NCBI RefSeq assembly: GCF_001423245.1
Contig: NZ_LMOH01000026.1
Span: 246,187-310,186 of the forward strand
DNA: 64,000 bases
Origin: Aureimonas sp. Leaf324
GTDB lineage: Bacteria > Pseudomonadota > Alphaproteobacteria > Rhizobiales > Rhizobiaceae
Direction: 5' to 3'
Part shown: piece after piece, positions 48,299 to 56,337 of the stretch
Numbering within the stretch: the stretch's first letter is position 1
Layout: each line of letters opens with the position of its first letter
Translations under genes and position numbers: made by a program
The notes under the pieces: model-generated
The model's database searches: none
Seen by the model: the letters and a program-made list of their open reading frames with translations, nothing else
Told to the model about the DNA's origin: nothing

Positions 48299-48535
48299 AT
48301 GGACAAGACCGTCGACCTCGACGCCGCCGACGAGGAAGCCAGCGCCAAGCCGCCCGCGGTGCGCCACGGCTTCCTGCCGATCAGCACCAACTGGTTCGAC
48401 CGGCTCTTCATCGGGATCTACCTCTTCGTCGCGCTGGAGCTTCTCTGGATGCGCTTCCTGGAGCAGGCGATCCCCCTCACCGTCTGCCACGTCATCGCGA
48501 TCGCGCTCGGCGCGCTGATCGTCTGGAAGGGCTGA
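48299..48535 (+). CDS. Small two-TM membrane protein of the transporter operon
   Basis: A 78-aa protein with a polar N terminus (MDKTVDLDAADEEASAKPPA) and two hydrophobic helices, about residues 33-50 (RLFIGIYLFVALELLWMRFL) and 57-76. It starts 5 bp after the second permease gene, so it is surely co-transcribed. Small membrane proteins sit at this place in several polyol and glycerol ABC operons of alphaproteobacteria. A stabilising subunit is plausible, but no function is established. Confidence 0.72.
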   Translation: MDKTVDLDAADEEASAKPPAVRHGFLPISTNWFDRLFIGIYLFVALELLWMRFLEQAIPLTVCHVIAIALGALIVWKG

Positions 48536-48589
48536 GGCGGGCTCCTCGCCCGGCTCGCCCGACACGCCCCTCACTTTCCAAGGTTCCCC

Positions 48590-49651
48590 ATGGCACAGGT
48601 CACCATCCAGAACGTCGTCAAGCGCTACGGCCAGGTGCAGGTCATGCACGGCGTCGACGTCGATGTCGGCGACGGGCAGTTCGTGGTGCTGGTCGGCCCG
48701 TCGGGCTGCGGCAAGTCCACGCTCTTGCGCATGATCGCGGGGCTGGAGCCGATCTCGGGCGGCACGATCTCGATCGGCGGGCGCGTCGTCAACGACGTGG
48801 CCCCCAAGGATCGCGACATCGCCATGGTGTTCCAGTCCTACGCGCTCTACCCGCACAAGACGGTGGCCGAGAACATGGGCTTCGCGCTGAAGATCAAGGG
48901 CGCGCCGAAATCCGAGATCGAGCAGAAGGTGAGGAAGGCGGCCTCTATCCTCGATCTGGAAAAGTATCTCGACCGCTACCCGAAGGAGCTGTCCGGCGGC
49001 CAGCGCCAGCGCGTCGCCATGGGCCGCGCCATCGTTCGCGATCCGCAGGTCTTCCTCTTCGACGAGCCGCTGTCGAACCTCGACGCCAAGCTGCGCGTCG
49101 CCATGCGCGTCGAGATCAAGGAACTCCACCAGCGGCTGAAGACCACGATCGTCTACGTCACACACGACCAGATCGAGGCGATGACCATGGCCGACAAGAT
49201 CGTCGTCATGCGCGACGGGCGCGTGGAGCAGATCGGCGCGCCGCTCGACCTCTACGACAACCCGGTCAATACGTTCGTCGCCGGCTTCATCGGCTCGCCC
49301 GCCATGAACTTCGTCCACGGGCGGATCGAGGCGGGCCCGAACGGCGCCGTCTTCGCCGCCGACGGCGGCGCCCGCCTGCCGCTCGGGGAGAGACAGGTCG
49401 AGCCCGGCCGCACCGTCACCTACGGCATCCGCCCCGAGCACATCGACATCGGACCGGGCGGCGTTCCCGCACGCGTCTCGGTGCTCGAGCCGACGGGCTC
49501 GGAAACGCAGGTCTTCGCGAAGGTCGGCAAGGATTCGCTCGACGCCGTGGTCAAGGACCGCATCGGCGCGCAGCCGGGCGAGGAGGTCTCCTTCATGATC
49601 GACACGCGCCGCGTCCATCTCTTCGACCGCGAGACGGGGCGCCGGCTGTGA
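48590..49651 (+). CDS. Sugar ABC transporter ATP-binding protein (UgpC/MalK type)
   Basis: A 353-aa ATPase. Walker A VLVGPSGCGKSTLLRMIAGL, Q-loop MVFQSYALYPHKTVAENM, signature KELSGGQRQRVAMGRAIVRD, Walker B VFLFDEPLSNLDAKLR and switch His in TIVYVTHDQIEAMTMAD, followed by a TOBE/MalK-type regulatory region (from about 240). It powers the import complex made with the two permeases. The final bases overlap the next SDR gene as GTGA. Confidence 0.93.
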   Translation: MAQVTIQNVVKRYGQVQVMHGVDVDVGDGQFVVLVGPSGCGKSTLLRMIAGLEPISGGTISIGGRVVNDVAPKDRDIAMVFQSYALYPHKTVAENMGFALKIKGAPKSEIEQKVRKAASILDLEKYLDRYPKELSGGQRQRVAMGRAIVRDPQVFLFDEPLSNLDAKLRVAMRVEIKELHQRLKTTIVYVTHDQIEAMTMADKIVVMRDGRVEQIGAPLDLYDNPVNTFVAGFIGSPAMNFVHGRIEAGPNGAVFAADGGARLPLGERQVEPGRTVTYGIRPEHIDIGPGGVPARVSVLEPTGSETQVFAKVGKDSLDAVVKDRIGAQPGEEVSFMIDTRRVHLFDRETGRRL

Positions 49652-50379
49652 GCGCCGACTTCACCGGCCGACGCGTCGTCGTCACCGGCGCCGGCAAGGG
49701 CATCGGGCGCGCCACCGCGCTGATGCTGGCAAGGCGCGGCGCCCAGGTGATCGCGCTGACCCGCTCGGGCGCCGATCTCGAAACCCTAAAGGCCGAGACG
49801 GGCTGCGAGACCGTCGTCGTCGACCTCGCGGACGCAGAGGCAACGCGCGCGGCGGCGAGGCAGGCGCTGCCCGCCGACCTTCTCGTCAATTGCGCGGGCA
49901 CGACCGAGCTCGAATCCTTCCTCGACGTCTCCGTCGAGAACTTCGACCTCCTCTACGCCGTCAACACGCGCGCGCCGATGATCGTCGCACAGGAATACGC
50001 CCGCGAGCGGGTGGCGGCGGGCCGGCCCGGCGCGATCGTCAACGTGTCGAGCTGCGCCTCCTTCGTCGGCATTCCCGACCACGCCGCCTACTGCGCCTCC
50101 AAGGCCGGGCTCGACGGGCTGACCCGCGTCATGGCGAAAGAGCTCGGGCCGAAGGGCATCCGCGTCAACGGTCTCCATCCGACCGTGACCCTGACGCCGA
50201 TGGCGGTGAAGGCCTGGAGCGACCCGGACAAGGCGGCCGCGATGCTCCAGCGCATCCCGCTCGGCCGCTTTGCCGAGCCGGACGACATCGCCGAGGTGAT
50301 CCTCTTCCTCCTGTCGGACGCCGCCGCCATGGTCCACGGCCTGTCGATGCCGGTGGACGGCGGGTTCATGGTCGCCTGA
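49648..50379 (+). CDS. SDR oxidoreductase, L-xylulose/carbonyl reductase-like
   Basis: A 243-aa short-chain dehydrogenase with VVTGAGKGIGRATALMLARR, LVNCAGTTELESF, the Ser of VNVSSCASFVG, YCASKAGLDGLTRVMAKELG and NGLHPTVTLTPM. RSGADLETLKAETGCETVVV matches the L-xylulose reductase/carbonyl reductase branch, which interconverts xylulose and xylitol. The GTG start overlaps the ATPase stop by 4 nt. Its place in a transport operon supports a role in polyol or pentulose use. Confidence 0.84.
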   Translation: MSADFTGRRVVVTGAGKGIGRATALMLARRGAQVIALTRSGADLETLKAETGCETVVVDLADAEATRAAARQALPADLLVNCAGTTELESFLDVSVENFDLLYAVNTRAPMIVAQEYARERVAAGRPGAIVNVSSCASFVGIPDHAAYCASKAGLDGLTRVMAKELGPKGIRVNGLHPTVTLTPMAVKAWSDPDKAAAMLQRIPLGRFAEPDDIAEVILFLLSDAAAMVHGLSMPVDGGFMVA

Positions 50380-50473
50380 GGGAAACCGAATTGCGCGCCC
50401 GCGGGTCCGCCAAGCCGGCGGCTCCGCGCGCCCCGGCCTCCACCCCTTCATAGACGCTTGAGGAGACCTTTCG

Positions 50474-51247
50474 ATGTTTCAGGAGAAGTTCCGTCTCGAC
50501 GGGCGCACGGCCGTCGTCACCGGGGGCGGGCGCGGCATCGGCCTGTCGATCGCCGAGGCTCTCGCCGAGTTCGGGGCGCGCATCGTCATCGCCGACATCG
50601 ACCGCGCCGTCGCGGACGCCGGCCTGGCAGCCCTCAAGGGCAAGGGCTTCGAGGCCGAAGCCCATGTCCTCGACGTGACGAAGCCCCGCGACGTCGAGGC
50701 CTTCGCCGAGAGGATCGTCGCGGCGCACGGGCGCGTCCACATCCTCGTCGCCAATGCCGGCATCGGCATGTCCGGCGTCGCGGCGGAGGATACGGAGGAC
50801 GAGCGCTGGCTGAAGGTCAACGACGTCAACTACAACGGCGTCTTCTGGTGCAACCGCGCCTTCGGCCGGCACATGCTGAAGGCCGGCGGCGGGGCGATCG
50901 TCAACATCGGCTCGATGTCGGGCTTCATCTCCAACCGGCCGCAGAAGCAGACCTACTACAACGCCTCGAAAGCCGCCGTGCACCAGCTGACGTCCTCGCT
51001 CGCCGCCGAATGGGCCGATCGGGGCGTGCGCGTCAACGCGGTCGCGCCGACCTACATCGAGACCGAAATGACGCGCTACAGCGAGGGCAACGAGGGCATG
51101 ATCGACGTCTGGCTGCGCGACACGCCGATGCACCGCATGGGCCAGCCGCACGAGATCGCCTCCGTCGTCCACTTCCTGGCCTCGGACGCCTCCAGCCTGA
51201 TGACCGGCACCACGGTGCAGGCCGACGCCGGCTTCACCTGCTGGTAG
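50474..51247 (+). CDS. SDR oxidoreductase (polyol dehydrogenase-like)
   Basis: A 257-aa short-chain dehydrogenase: VVTGGGRGIGLSIAEALAEF, Asp in VIADIDRA (NAD preference), LVANAGIGMSG, active-site NIGSMSGFISNRP, YYNASKAAVHQLTSSLAAEW, APTYIETEMT and LMTGTTVQADAGFTCW. Similar proteins are galactitol, arabitol or sorbitol dehydrogenases. It is the last gene of the rightward operon, about 95 bp after the previous SDR, with its own AGGAG 9 nt before the ATG. Confidence 0.84.
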   Translation: MFQEKFRLDGRTAVVTGGGRGIGLSIAEALAEFGARIVIADIDRAVADAGLAALKGKGFEAEAHVLDVTKPRDVEAFAERIVAAHGRVHILVANAGIGMSGVAAEDTEDERWLKVNDVNYNGVFWCNRAFGRHMLKAGGGAIVNIGSMSGFISNRPQKQTYYNASKAAVHQLTSSLAAEWADRGVRVNAVAPTYIETEMTRYSEGNEGMIDVWLRDTPMHRMGQPHEIASVVHFLASDASSLMTGTTVQADAGFTCW

Positions 51248-51327
51248 GCCTCGTACCGCACCCCGCGAACCGACCCCCCGGCTGGTTCATCCGGTGCCGG
51301 GAAGAACGCCCCAACGCCGCGCGGACT

Positions 51328-51343
51328 GTCGCCGCACGGCGAC
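51328..51343. terminator. Hairpin between convergent SDR and HAD genes
   Basis: GTCGCC (51328-51333), loop GCAC, GGCGAC (51338-51343), directly after the HAD gene's stop and 80 nt past the SDR stop. Confidence 0.5.
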
Positions 51344-51345
51344 CC

Positions 51346-52014
51346 CTACCCCTTCGCGATGATTTCCAGCGTCCCGTCCGGGGCGCTGGAGACGCCGAGC
51401 GCGTCGTAGCCGGCCACGCTCGGATGGGGCGTATCCAGCCTGTGGCTGTGGGTGGCGTCGATCACGAGAACGGCCGCGCCTGCCGCCTCGCCCGCCCGGA
51501 TCCCGGCGGGGGCGTCCTCGAACACCAGGCAGTCCTCGATCGCAAGGCCGAGCTTGCGGGCACCCAGAAGGAAGCAGTCGGGCGCCGGCTTGCCGTTCAC
51601 GACGTCCTCGCCCGTCACCATCAGCGGGGGAACGGGCAGCCCGGCGACGGCGAGCCGCTTCTCGGCGAGCGCGCGCGGCGCCGAGGTCACGATCGTCCAG
51701 CGCTCCGGCGGCAGCGACTTGAGGAAGATCGCCGCGCCCGCGATCTCGACGATGCCCTCGACGTCGTCGATCTCGGCCTGCACCAGCCCGGCGATCTCGA
51801 CCTCCAGCACCTCTTCCGGGATGCCGACACGGCGCATCGTCTCGATCGCCCGCATGCCGTGGATCGTCGGCAGGAAGCTGTCGACGTCGAGCCCCTGCCG
51901 GCGCGCCCAGGCGCCCCACACCCGTTCGGCCGCCACGATCGAGTTGAGGATCGTGCCGTCCATGTCGAACAGGAAGCCGCCGAAGCGGCGGCCGGGAAAG
52001 GGGTGCTGCGCCAT
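51346..52014 (-). CDS. HAD-superfamily sugar phosphatase
   Basis: A 222-aa HAD phosphatase of the beta-phosphoglucomutase/phosphatase class. Motif I is FLFDMDGTILNS, motif II IVTSAPRALAEKRL, the conserved Lys in VVNGKPAPDCFLLGA and motif III/IV FEDAPAGIRAGEAAGA. These enzymes remove phosphate from small sugars or polyols. It converges on the polyol operon and may supply the free sugar or polyol, or clear a phosphorylated side product. A spaced AGGAG-like site is weak. Confidence 0.84.
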   Translation of the reverse strand: MAQHPFPGRRFGGFLFDMDGTILNSIVAAERVWGAWARRQGLDVDSFLPTIHGMRAIETMRRVGIPEEVLEVEIAGLVQAEIDDVEGIVEIAGAAIFLKSLPPERWTIVTSAPRALAEKRLAVAGLPVPPLMVTGEDVVNGKPAPDCFLLGARKLGLAIEDCLVFEDAPAGIRAGEAAGAAVLVIDATHSHRLDTPHPSVAGYDALGVSSAPDGTLEIIAKG

Positions 52015-52463
52015 GGGAACCGGAACCGGAGGGAAGGAGACCTTCCTTGCCGCAAAGAACGCCGTGCCACAAGCATCCCCCGCCCGGCGGGGGCGATCGG
52101 GAAGCCTCGAGGCGTGCTGGGCGGGAGCCGGGAGAGGATCAGGCGTTGCCGAAAGCCGGGCACCGGCTCGGCCCTACAGGCCGAGAAGCCGACGCGCCGA
52201 CAGCCCCCTCGCACGAGGCTCCGTCAGGACCTCTTCGACTGCCTGAGGAAGGCCTTCGGGCCGGGGGACGGCGAGGGATCGGGGCCGCCGGCCAGGAGCC
52301 GAGCGGAGCCCGTGCAGCGCCACGGTGATCATCGGCGACGACGCCGGATGGTCCAAGACCCGGCAGACCGCCGCCCAGGAGGTTTCGTCAGGACCTCTTA
52401 ATGTCACCACGGATATGCTCGCGTTCCGCAAGCCCGCCGGCATGCGGCACGGAACCTTCGACG
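52015..52463. other. Intergenic region with a 14-bp direct repeat
   Basis: About 450 bp with no supported gene; open frames on both strands are short and without motifs. CGTCAGGACCTCTT occurs twice, at 52222-52235 and 52386-52399, and on the minus strand both copies continue with partly similar sequence for about 25 nt. GGAA before the acyltransferase ATG is the only initiation signal. Confidence 0.5.
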
Positions 52464-53531
52464 ATGATCCGCAATCTTCAAGTCCTGCGCGGGATCGCTG
52501 CCTTGATGGTCGTGGTGTTCCACGTCACCTGCGGCGCGGCGCGCCTCGGCGAGGGCGTCCATCTCTCCTGCTTCTCCCTCGGCTTCGTCGGCGTCGACCT
52601 GTTCTTCGTCCTGTCCGGGTTCATCATCGGCGTGACGACCCGCACGCCGGAAGCCGGGCGACCGCTCCCCTTCTTCCAGCGACGCGCCCTGCGCGTCGCC
52701 CCGCCCTACTGGCTTCTCACGGCGCTCGTCGCCAACGCCGCGGTGCTGATGCCGGGCCTGTCGGGCGCGACGGTCTTCGTGCCGTGGCACACGTTTGCCT
52801 CGTTCATCTTCTGGCCGACCTCGCACCCCGTGATCGGTCTCTACAATCCGCTGCTCCTCGTCGGCTGGACGCTGAACTACGAGATGGCGTTCTACGCGCT
52901 GTTCGCGCTCGCGCTTTTCCTGCCGGCGCGCTGGCAGGTGCCGGCCGCGGCGCTCGCGCTCATCCTCATCGCGCTGGCGGGGCGTGTCTTCCAGCCCGGC
53001 GGCGCCGCCGGCTTCTACACCGATCCGGTGATCGTCGAGTTCGCGCTCGGCCTTGCGATCGGCGGGCTCCACGGCACCGGCCTGCGCCTGCCGCGCGCCG
53101 CCTGCCTCGCACTGGTCGCCGCCGGCATCCTCCTGATGCTCGGCGCCGTGCAGGCCAACCGCCTGCCGACCGCCGGCCTGCCCGCCGCGCTGATCGTCCT
53201 GGGCGCGGTTTTCGACGAGCGCGCCGGCGGCCCGTGGCGCCTGCCCGCGATAGGGCGCCTCGGCGATGCCTCCTATTCGATCTACCTCGTCCACCTGCCG
53301 ATCGCGCCGGTCACGCAGATCCTCTGGCGGCAGGTCGGCTTCAGCGCGGCGGGAGCGATGGGTCTCGCCTACAGCGCGGGCGCAGTGCTCGTGTGCCTTG
53401 CTGCGGGCCTTGCGTTCCACCATGTCGTGGAGGCGCCCCTCGACCGGCTCCTGCGCCCCACCGGGCTGCGCCCCAGCGGACTGCGTCATACCATCGCCGC
53501 GCCGCCTGTCGCCGCGCATCCCACGATGTGA
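52464..53531 (+). CDS. Acyltransferase family 3, ExoZ-like
   Basis: A 355-aa polytopic acyltransferase. The family start MIRNLQVLRGIAALMVVVFH holds the catalytic His, followed by FGLGFVGVDLFFVLSGFIIG-type segment (SLGFVGVDLFFVLSGFI), RRALRVAPPYWLLT, LLVGWTLNYEMAFYALFALA and LGDASYSIYLVHLPI. The NYEMAFY and PPYW forms fit ExoZ-type enzymes that acetylate exopolysaccharide. The ATG at 52464 matches the family start. It is followed 68 bp later by a catalase-like gene. Acceptor unknown. Confidence 0.85.
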   Translation: MIRNLQVLRGIAALMVVVFHVTCGAARLGEGVHLSCFSLGFVGVDLFFVLSGFIIGVTTRTPEAGRPLPFFQRRALRVAPPYWLLTALVANAAVLMPGLSGATVFVPWHTFASFIFWPTSHPVIGLYNPLLLVGWTLNYEMAFYALFALALFLPARWQVPAAALALILIALAGRVFQPGGAAGFYTDPVIVEFALGLAIGGLHGTGLRLPRAACLALVAAGILLMLGAVQANRLPTAGLPAALIVLGAVFDERAGGPWRLPAIGRLGDASYSIYLVHLPIAPVTQILWRQVGFSAAGAMGLAYSAGAVLVCLAAGLAFHHVVEAPLDRLLRPTGLRPSGLRHTIAAPPVAAHPTM

Positions 53532-53599
53532 GCCGGGAGGGGCCGGAACTCCCCGGCCCCGGCGCGAGTTGGGCCCCTGATCTCTCGATGGAGCAGGAT

Positions 53600-54670
53600 A
53601 TGATCGCGCGACCCGTACAATACCGGCCGGAGGTCGAGTTCGTCGATCCGGGCGAGAACGAAACCGTCGAGGGCCTGAAGGAGACGTTCGACACGATCCT
53701 GGAGCGTACCGCGGAAGACTACGGCCATGCCGTGCGCTCGGTGCATGCCAAGTCCCACGGCATCCTGGAGGGCGAGCTGACGATCGACGAAGGTCTGCCG
53801 CCCGAACTGGCGCAGGGTCTCTTCGCCAAGGCCGGCACCCACAAGGTGTTCCTGCGCATGTCGACCAATGCGGGCGACATCCTGCCCGACGCGATCAGCC
53901 TGCCGCGCGGTCTCGCGATCAAGGTGCTGGGCGTTCTCGGCGAGCGGCTGCCCGGCTCGGAAGGCACGGCGCAGGACTTCGTGATGGTCAACGCGCCGGT
54001 GTTCCAGGCTCGGAGCGCCAAGGAGTTCCTCGGCAGCCTCAAGCTTCTCGCCGCCACGACCGACCGGATCGAGGGCACCAAGAAAGTCGCCTCGAAGGTG
54101 CTGCGCGGCGTGCGCACGGCGCTGGAGACGGTCGGCATCGAGAGCCCGACCGTCAACACGCTCGGCGGCGCGCCGAATGTCGAGCCGCTCGGCGAGACCT
54201 ACTATTCCACGACGCCGTTCCGATACGGCGAGCATATCGCCAAGTTCAGCCTGAAGCCCGTGGCTCCCGCGATGACGGCGCTGACCGGTCGCGAGATCGA
54301 GGTCAAGGGCCGCGAGAATGCGGTGCGCGAGGAGGTGCGGCGCGAGATGGCCGGCATCGACGCCGAGTGGGAGTTCCGCGTCCAGCTCTGCCGCGACCTC
54401 GATCGGCAGCCGGTCGAGGATGCGACCGTCGCCTGGGACGAGACCGAGGCCCCCTTCCAGCGCGTCGGCACCATCCGCGCCAGGGCGCAGGACAGCTGGG
54501 ACGACGCCCGCGTGCAGACGGTCAACGAGGAGATGCGCTTCTCGGTCTGGACCGGCATCGCGGACCACCAGCCGCTCGGCAACATCAACCGGGCCCGCCG
54601 CGAGCCCTACCGCCATTCGGCCGACTTCCGCGCCCGGTTCAACGGCTGCCCGTATCACGAGCCGTCCTGA
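53600..54670 (+). CDS. Short catalase-like haem protein (y4iL-like)
   Basis: A roughly 356-aa member of the catalase-related group that lacks the long monofunctional-catalase N and C domains. The distal region reads AVRSVHAKSHGILEGELTID with the expected His; GTHKVFLRMSTNAGDILPDA, SLPRGLAIKVLGVLGERLPG and AQDFVMVNAPVFQARSAKEF follow the catalase barrel. The end LGNINRARREPYRHSADFRA carries the proximal Arg/Tyr region. The ATG at 53600 is preferred for GGAG 6 nt upstream, though one at 53588 is in frame. Activity could be catalase, peroxidase or fatty-acid-hydroperoxide turnover. Confidence 0.83.
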   Translation: MIARPVQYRPEVEFVDPGENETVEGLKETFDTILERTAEDYGHAVRSVHAKSHGILEGELTIDEGLPPELAQGLFAKAGTHKVFLRMSTNAGDILPDAISLPRGLAIKVLGVLGERLPGSEGTAQDFVMVNAPVFQARSAKEFLGSLKLLAATTDRIEGTKKVASKVLRGVRTALETVGIESPTVNTLGGAPNVEPLGETYYSTTPFRYGEHIAKFSLKPVAPAMTALTGREIEVKGRENAVREEVRREMAGIDAEWEFRVQLCRDLDRQPVEDATVAWDETEAPFQRVGTIRARAQDSWDDARVQTVNEEMRFSVWTGIADHQPLGNINRARREPYRHSADFRARFNGCPYHEPS

Positions 54671-54751
54671 TCGACCCGCAGCGAAAGGTCCGGGCCGTCG
54701 AACCGGCGCGGCCCTCGTGCGTTGCGTCCAGATGCAAGGAGACTTCGATCG

Positions 54752-54937
54752 ATGACGCTTCGCCCGACCCTCACCGCCGCCGCCCTTCTCGCCGTTCTCG
54801 GCCTTGCCGCCTGCAAGGACAACGGCACGGTGGAAACCCAGCCGGGCGCCGGCTCGGCCACGACGCAGACCCTGACGCAGAGCCAGCAGTCCTCCGCCTC
54901 GGACGGCAGCGGCGGCGACGCGCACGCCGGCCACTGA
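54752..54937 (+). CDS. Small lipoprotein, 61 aa
   Basis: MTLRPTLTAAALLAVLGLAA then Cys gives a lipobox LAAC with lipidated Cys at residue 21. The mature part is about 40 residues, Ser/Thr/Gln/Gly-rich, ending GDAHAGH. AGGAG lies 10 nt before the ATG. It resembles in size and make-up the lipoprotein at 13162. Function unknown. Confidence 0.68.
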   Translation: MTLRPTLTAAALLAVLGLAACKDNGTVETQPGAGSATTQTLTQSQQSSASDGSGGDAHAGH

Positions 54938-54949
54938 CGCACTGAAGCC

Positions 54950-55237
54950 ATGACCGCGCCGGACCACGATCCCCGCGTCCTCGCCGAACGCCTCGACGGC
55001 TGGCCGGACGGGCACTGCGAAGGCTCGTTCGAGGGGCGGCGCTTCGGCGTGACGCTGCACCGGTCCGGCGACGGTCGCCGGATCTGGCTCTACGGCGAGG
55101 AGCGGGGCGGCGGCGGCATCGTCAGCGCCAACCTCTACCGTCTGGCGGACGGCGAGGTGCTCCTGCGCCCCTGCGAGATGCCGGCCGAGGTGGTGGCCCG
55201 CTTCGTCCTCGGATTCCGGCCGGAAACCCCGTCGTAA
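54950..55237 (+). CDS. Hypothetical protein, 95 aa
   Basis: Product begins MTAPDHDPRVLAERLDGWPD and includes RRFGVTLHRSGDGRRIWLYG and GGGIVSANLYRLADGEVLLR, a beta-rich pattern, ending FVLGFRPETPS. No family is recognised, no signal or TM helix. It starts 12 bp after the lipoprotein gene, so the two may be co-transcribed; no ribosome-binding site stands out. Codon use is normal for the window. Confidence 0.6.
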   Translation: MTAPDHDPRVLAERLDGWPDGHCEGSFEGRRFGVTLHRSGDGRRIWLYGEERGGGGIVSANLYRLADGEVLLRPCEMPAEVVARFVLGFRPETPS

Positions 55238-55297
55238 CCTTTCGTTAACCTCACCCGCCGAGGCTGATCCGTTCCCGCAACGGACCGGAGACGCCTC

Positions 55298-55390
55298 ATG
55301 CGCCGCCCACCTCCCTCGCCCCGCCTCGGCATCGCCTTCGGCATGCTGGCCCTCGCCCTTCCCCTGATCGTGGTCGCCGCCGTCGCCTGA
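55298..55390 (+). CDS. Possible 30-aa membrane peptide
   Basis: The frame reads MRRPPPSPRLGIAFGMLALA then LPLIVVAAVA: a positively charged start and one hydrophobic helix. CGGAG lies 7 nt before the ATG, and AT-rich TTTCGTTAACC upstream may hold a promoter. It lies between the hypothetical gene and the RibD-like gene. Its size fits single-span regulatory peptides, but no homology is recognised and chance cannot be excluded. Confidence 0.45.
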   Translation: MRRPPPSPRLGIAFGMLALALPLIVVAAVA

Positions 55391-55453
55391 CGACAGCGTG
55401 CCACAGGGGACCGGCCGACGGCGCGGGGCTCTTTTCCGGAAGGAGCCTGTCCC

Positions 55454-56161
55454 ATGAGCCAACGCCCCCATGTCGTCTGCCACATGACGTCCTCGATCGA
55501 CGGCCGTCTACACCCGAGCCGCTACACGCAGAGCCCCGACGGCGCGGTGAAGGACTGGAGCGGCGCCTACGAGGCGATCCACGAAACGCTGAAGGGCGAC
55601 GCCTGGCTCGTCGGGCGCACCACGATGGCCGAGATGGCCAAGGGCGAGCCGCATCGGCCCGAGACCTTCGACCGGCCGGCGCGCCCGATCCACCGCGCGC
55701 CCCGCGCGGATAAGCGCCCGCTGGCGATCGCGCCGGACACCGCGGGCAAGCTCCACTTCCGCGGCCCCGACGTCGGCGGCGATCCGGTGGTCGTGCTTCT
55801 CGGCAACGGCGTGTCCGACGCCCATCTCGCCGAACTCGTTGGCGATGGCGTCAGCTACGTCGTCTCGGACGGGCCCGAGGTCGATCTGGGACGGGCGCTG
55901 GAGGTCCTCGCAACCGAGTTCGGCGTCCGGCGCCTCCTCGTCGAGGGCGGCGCCGCGATCAACGGCTCGTTCTTTGCCGCCGGGCTCGTCGACGAGTTCA
56001 GCGTCGTGCTGGCGCCCGCGCTCGACGGCGGCACCGAGGTCGAGGGCATCGTCGCCTTCGGCCGGGAGGGACTGAAGGGCAAGGCCCAACTGTCGCTCCA
56101 GTCGGCCGAGACGATCGAGGGCGGCGCGGTGCATCTGCGCTACCGCGTCCTGCCGGGCTGA
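55454..56161 (+). CDS. RibD C-terminal / dihydrofolate reductase-like protein
   Basis: A 235-aa stand-alone reductase domain of the RibD/DHFR fold, which binds NADPH. HVVCHMTSSIDGRLHPSRYT is the usual N-terminal strand and substrate loop; DAWLVGRTTMAEMA, the strand YVVSDG and GVRRLLVEGGAAINGSFFAA, then GLVDEFSVVLAPALDGG are typical. Stand-alone copies are often of unknown role; no other riboflavin gene is near. GGAAGGAG lies about 6 nt before the ATG. Confidence 0.84.
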   Translation: MSQRPHVVCHMTSSIDGRLHPSRYTQSPDGAVKDWSGAYEAIHETLKGDAWLVGRTTMAEMAKGEPHRPETFDRPARPIHRAPRADKRPLAIAPDTAGKLHFRGPDVGGDPVVVLLGNGVSDAHLAELVGDGVSYVVSDGPEVDLGRALEVLATEFGVRRLLVEGGAAINGSFFAAGLVDEFSVVLAPALDGGTEVEGIVAFGREGLKGKAQLSLQSAETIEGGAVHLRYRVLPG

Positions 56162-56337
56162 CGGCGGTCGACAGGCCGCGGCGCGGCGCTTCAATCCACC
56201 GGAATGGTCGAATTTGTCGCGTCGAGCCGGAATTTTAGGCAGCCGATCCTTTTCGTGCTGCAATGCGAAACGCTAGGGTCCTCCCATCGGATCGCATCCC
56301 GTGCGGTCCGCACCATTCCACAGCCGGAGACACGCCG

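Noticed and set aside
52174-52443. 89-codon minus-strand frame in the gap before the ExoZ-like gene
   Set aside because: No ribosome-binding site and no motif; it crosses the direct repeat, and its sequence looks like untranslated GC-rich DNA.
56162-56337. SAM riboswitch before metQ
   Set aside because: No SAM-II or SAM-I/IV core could be matched in the 176-bp leader by eye; a covariance-model search would settle it.
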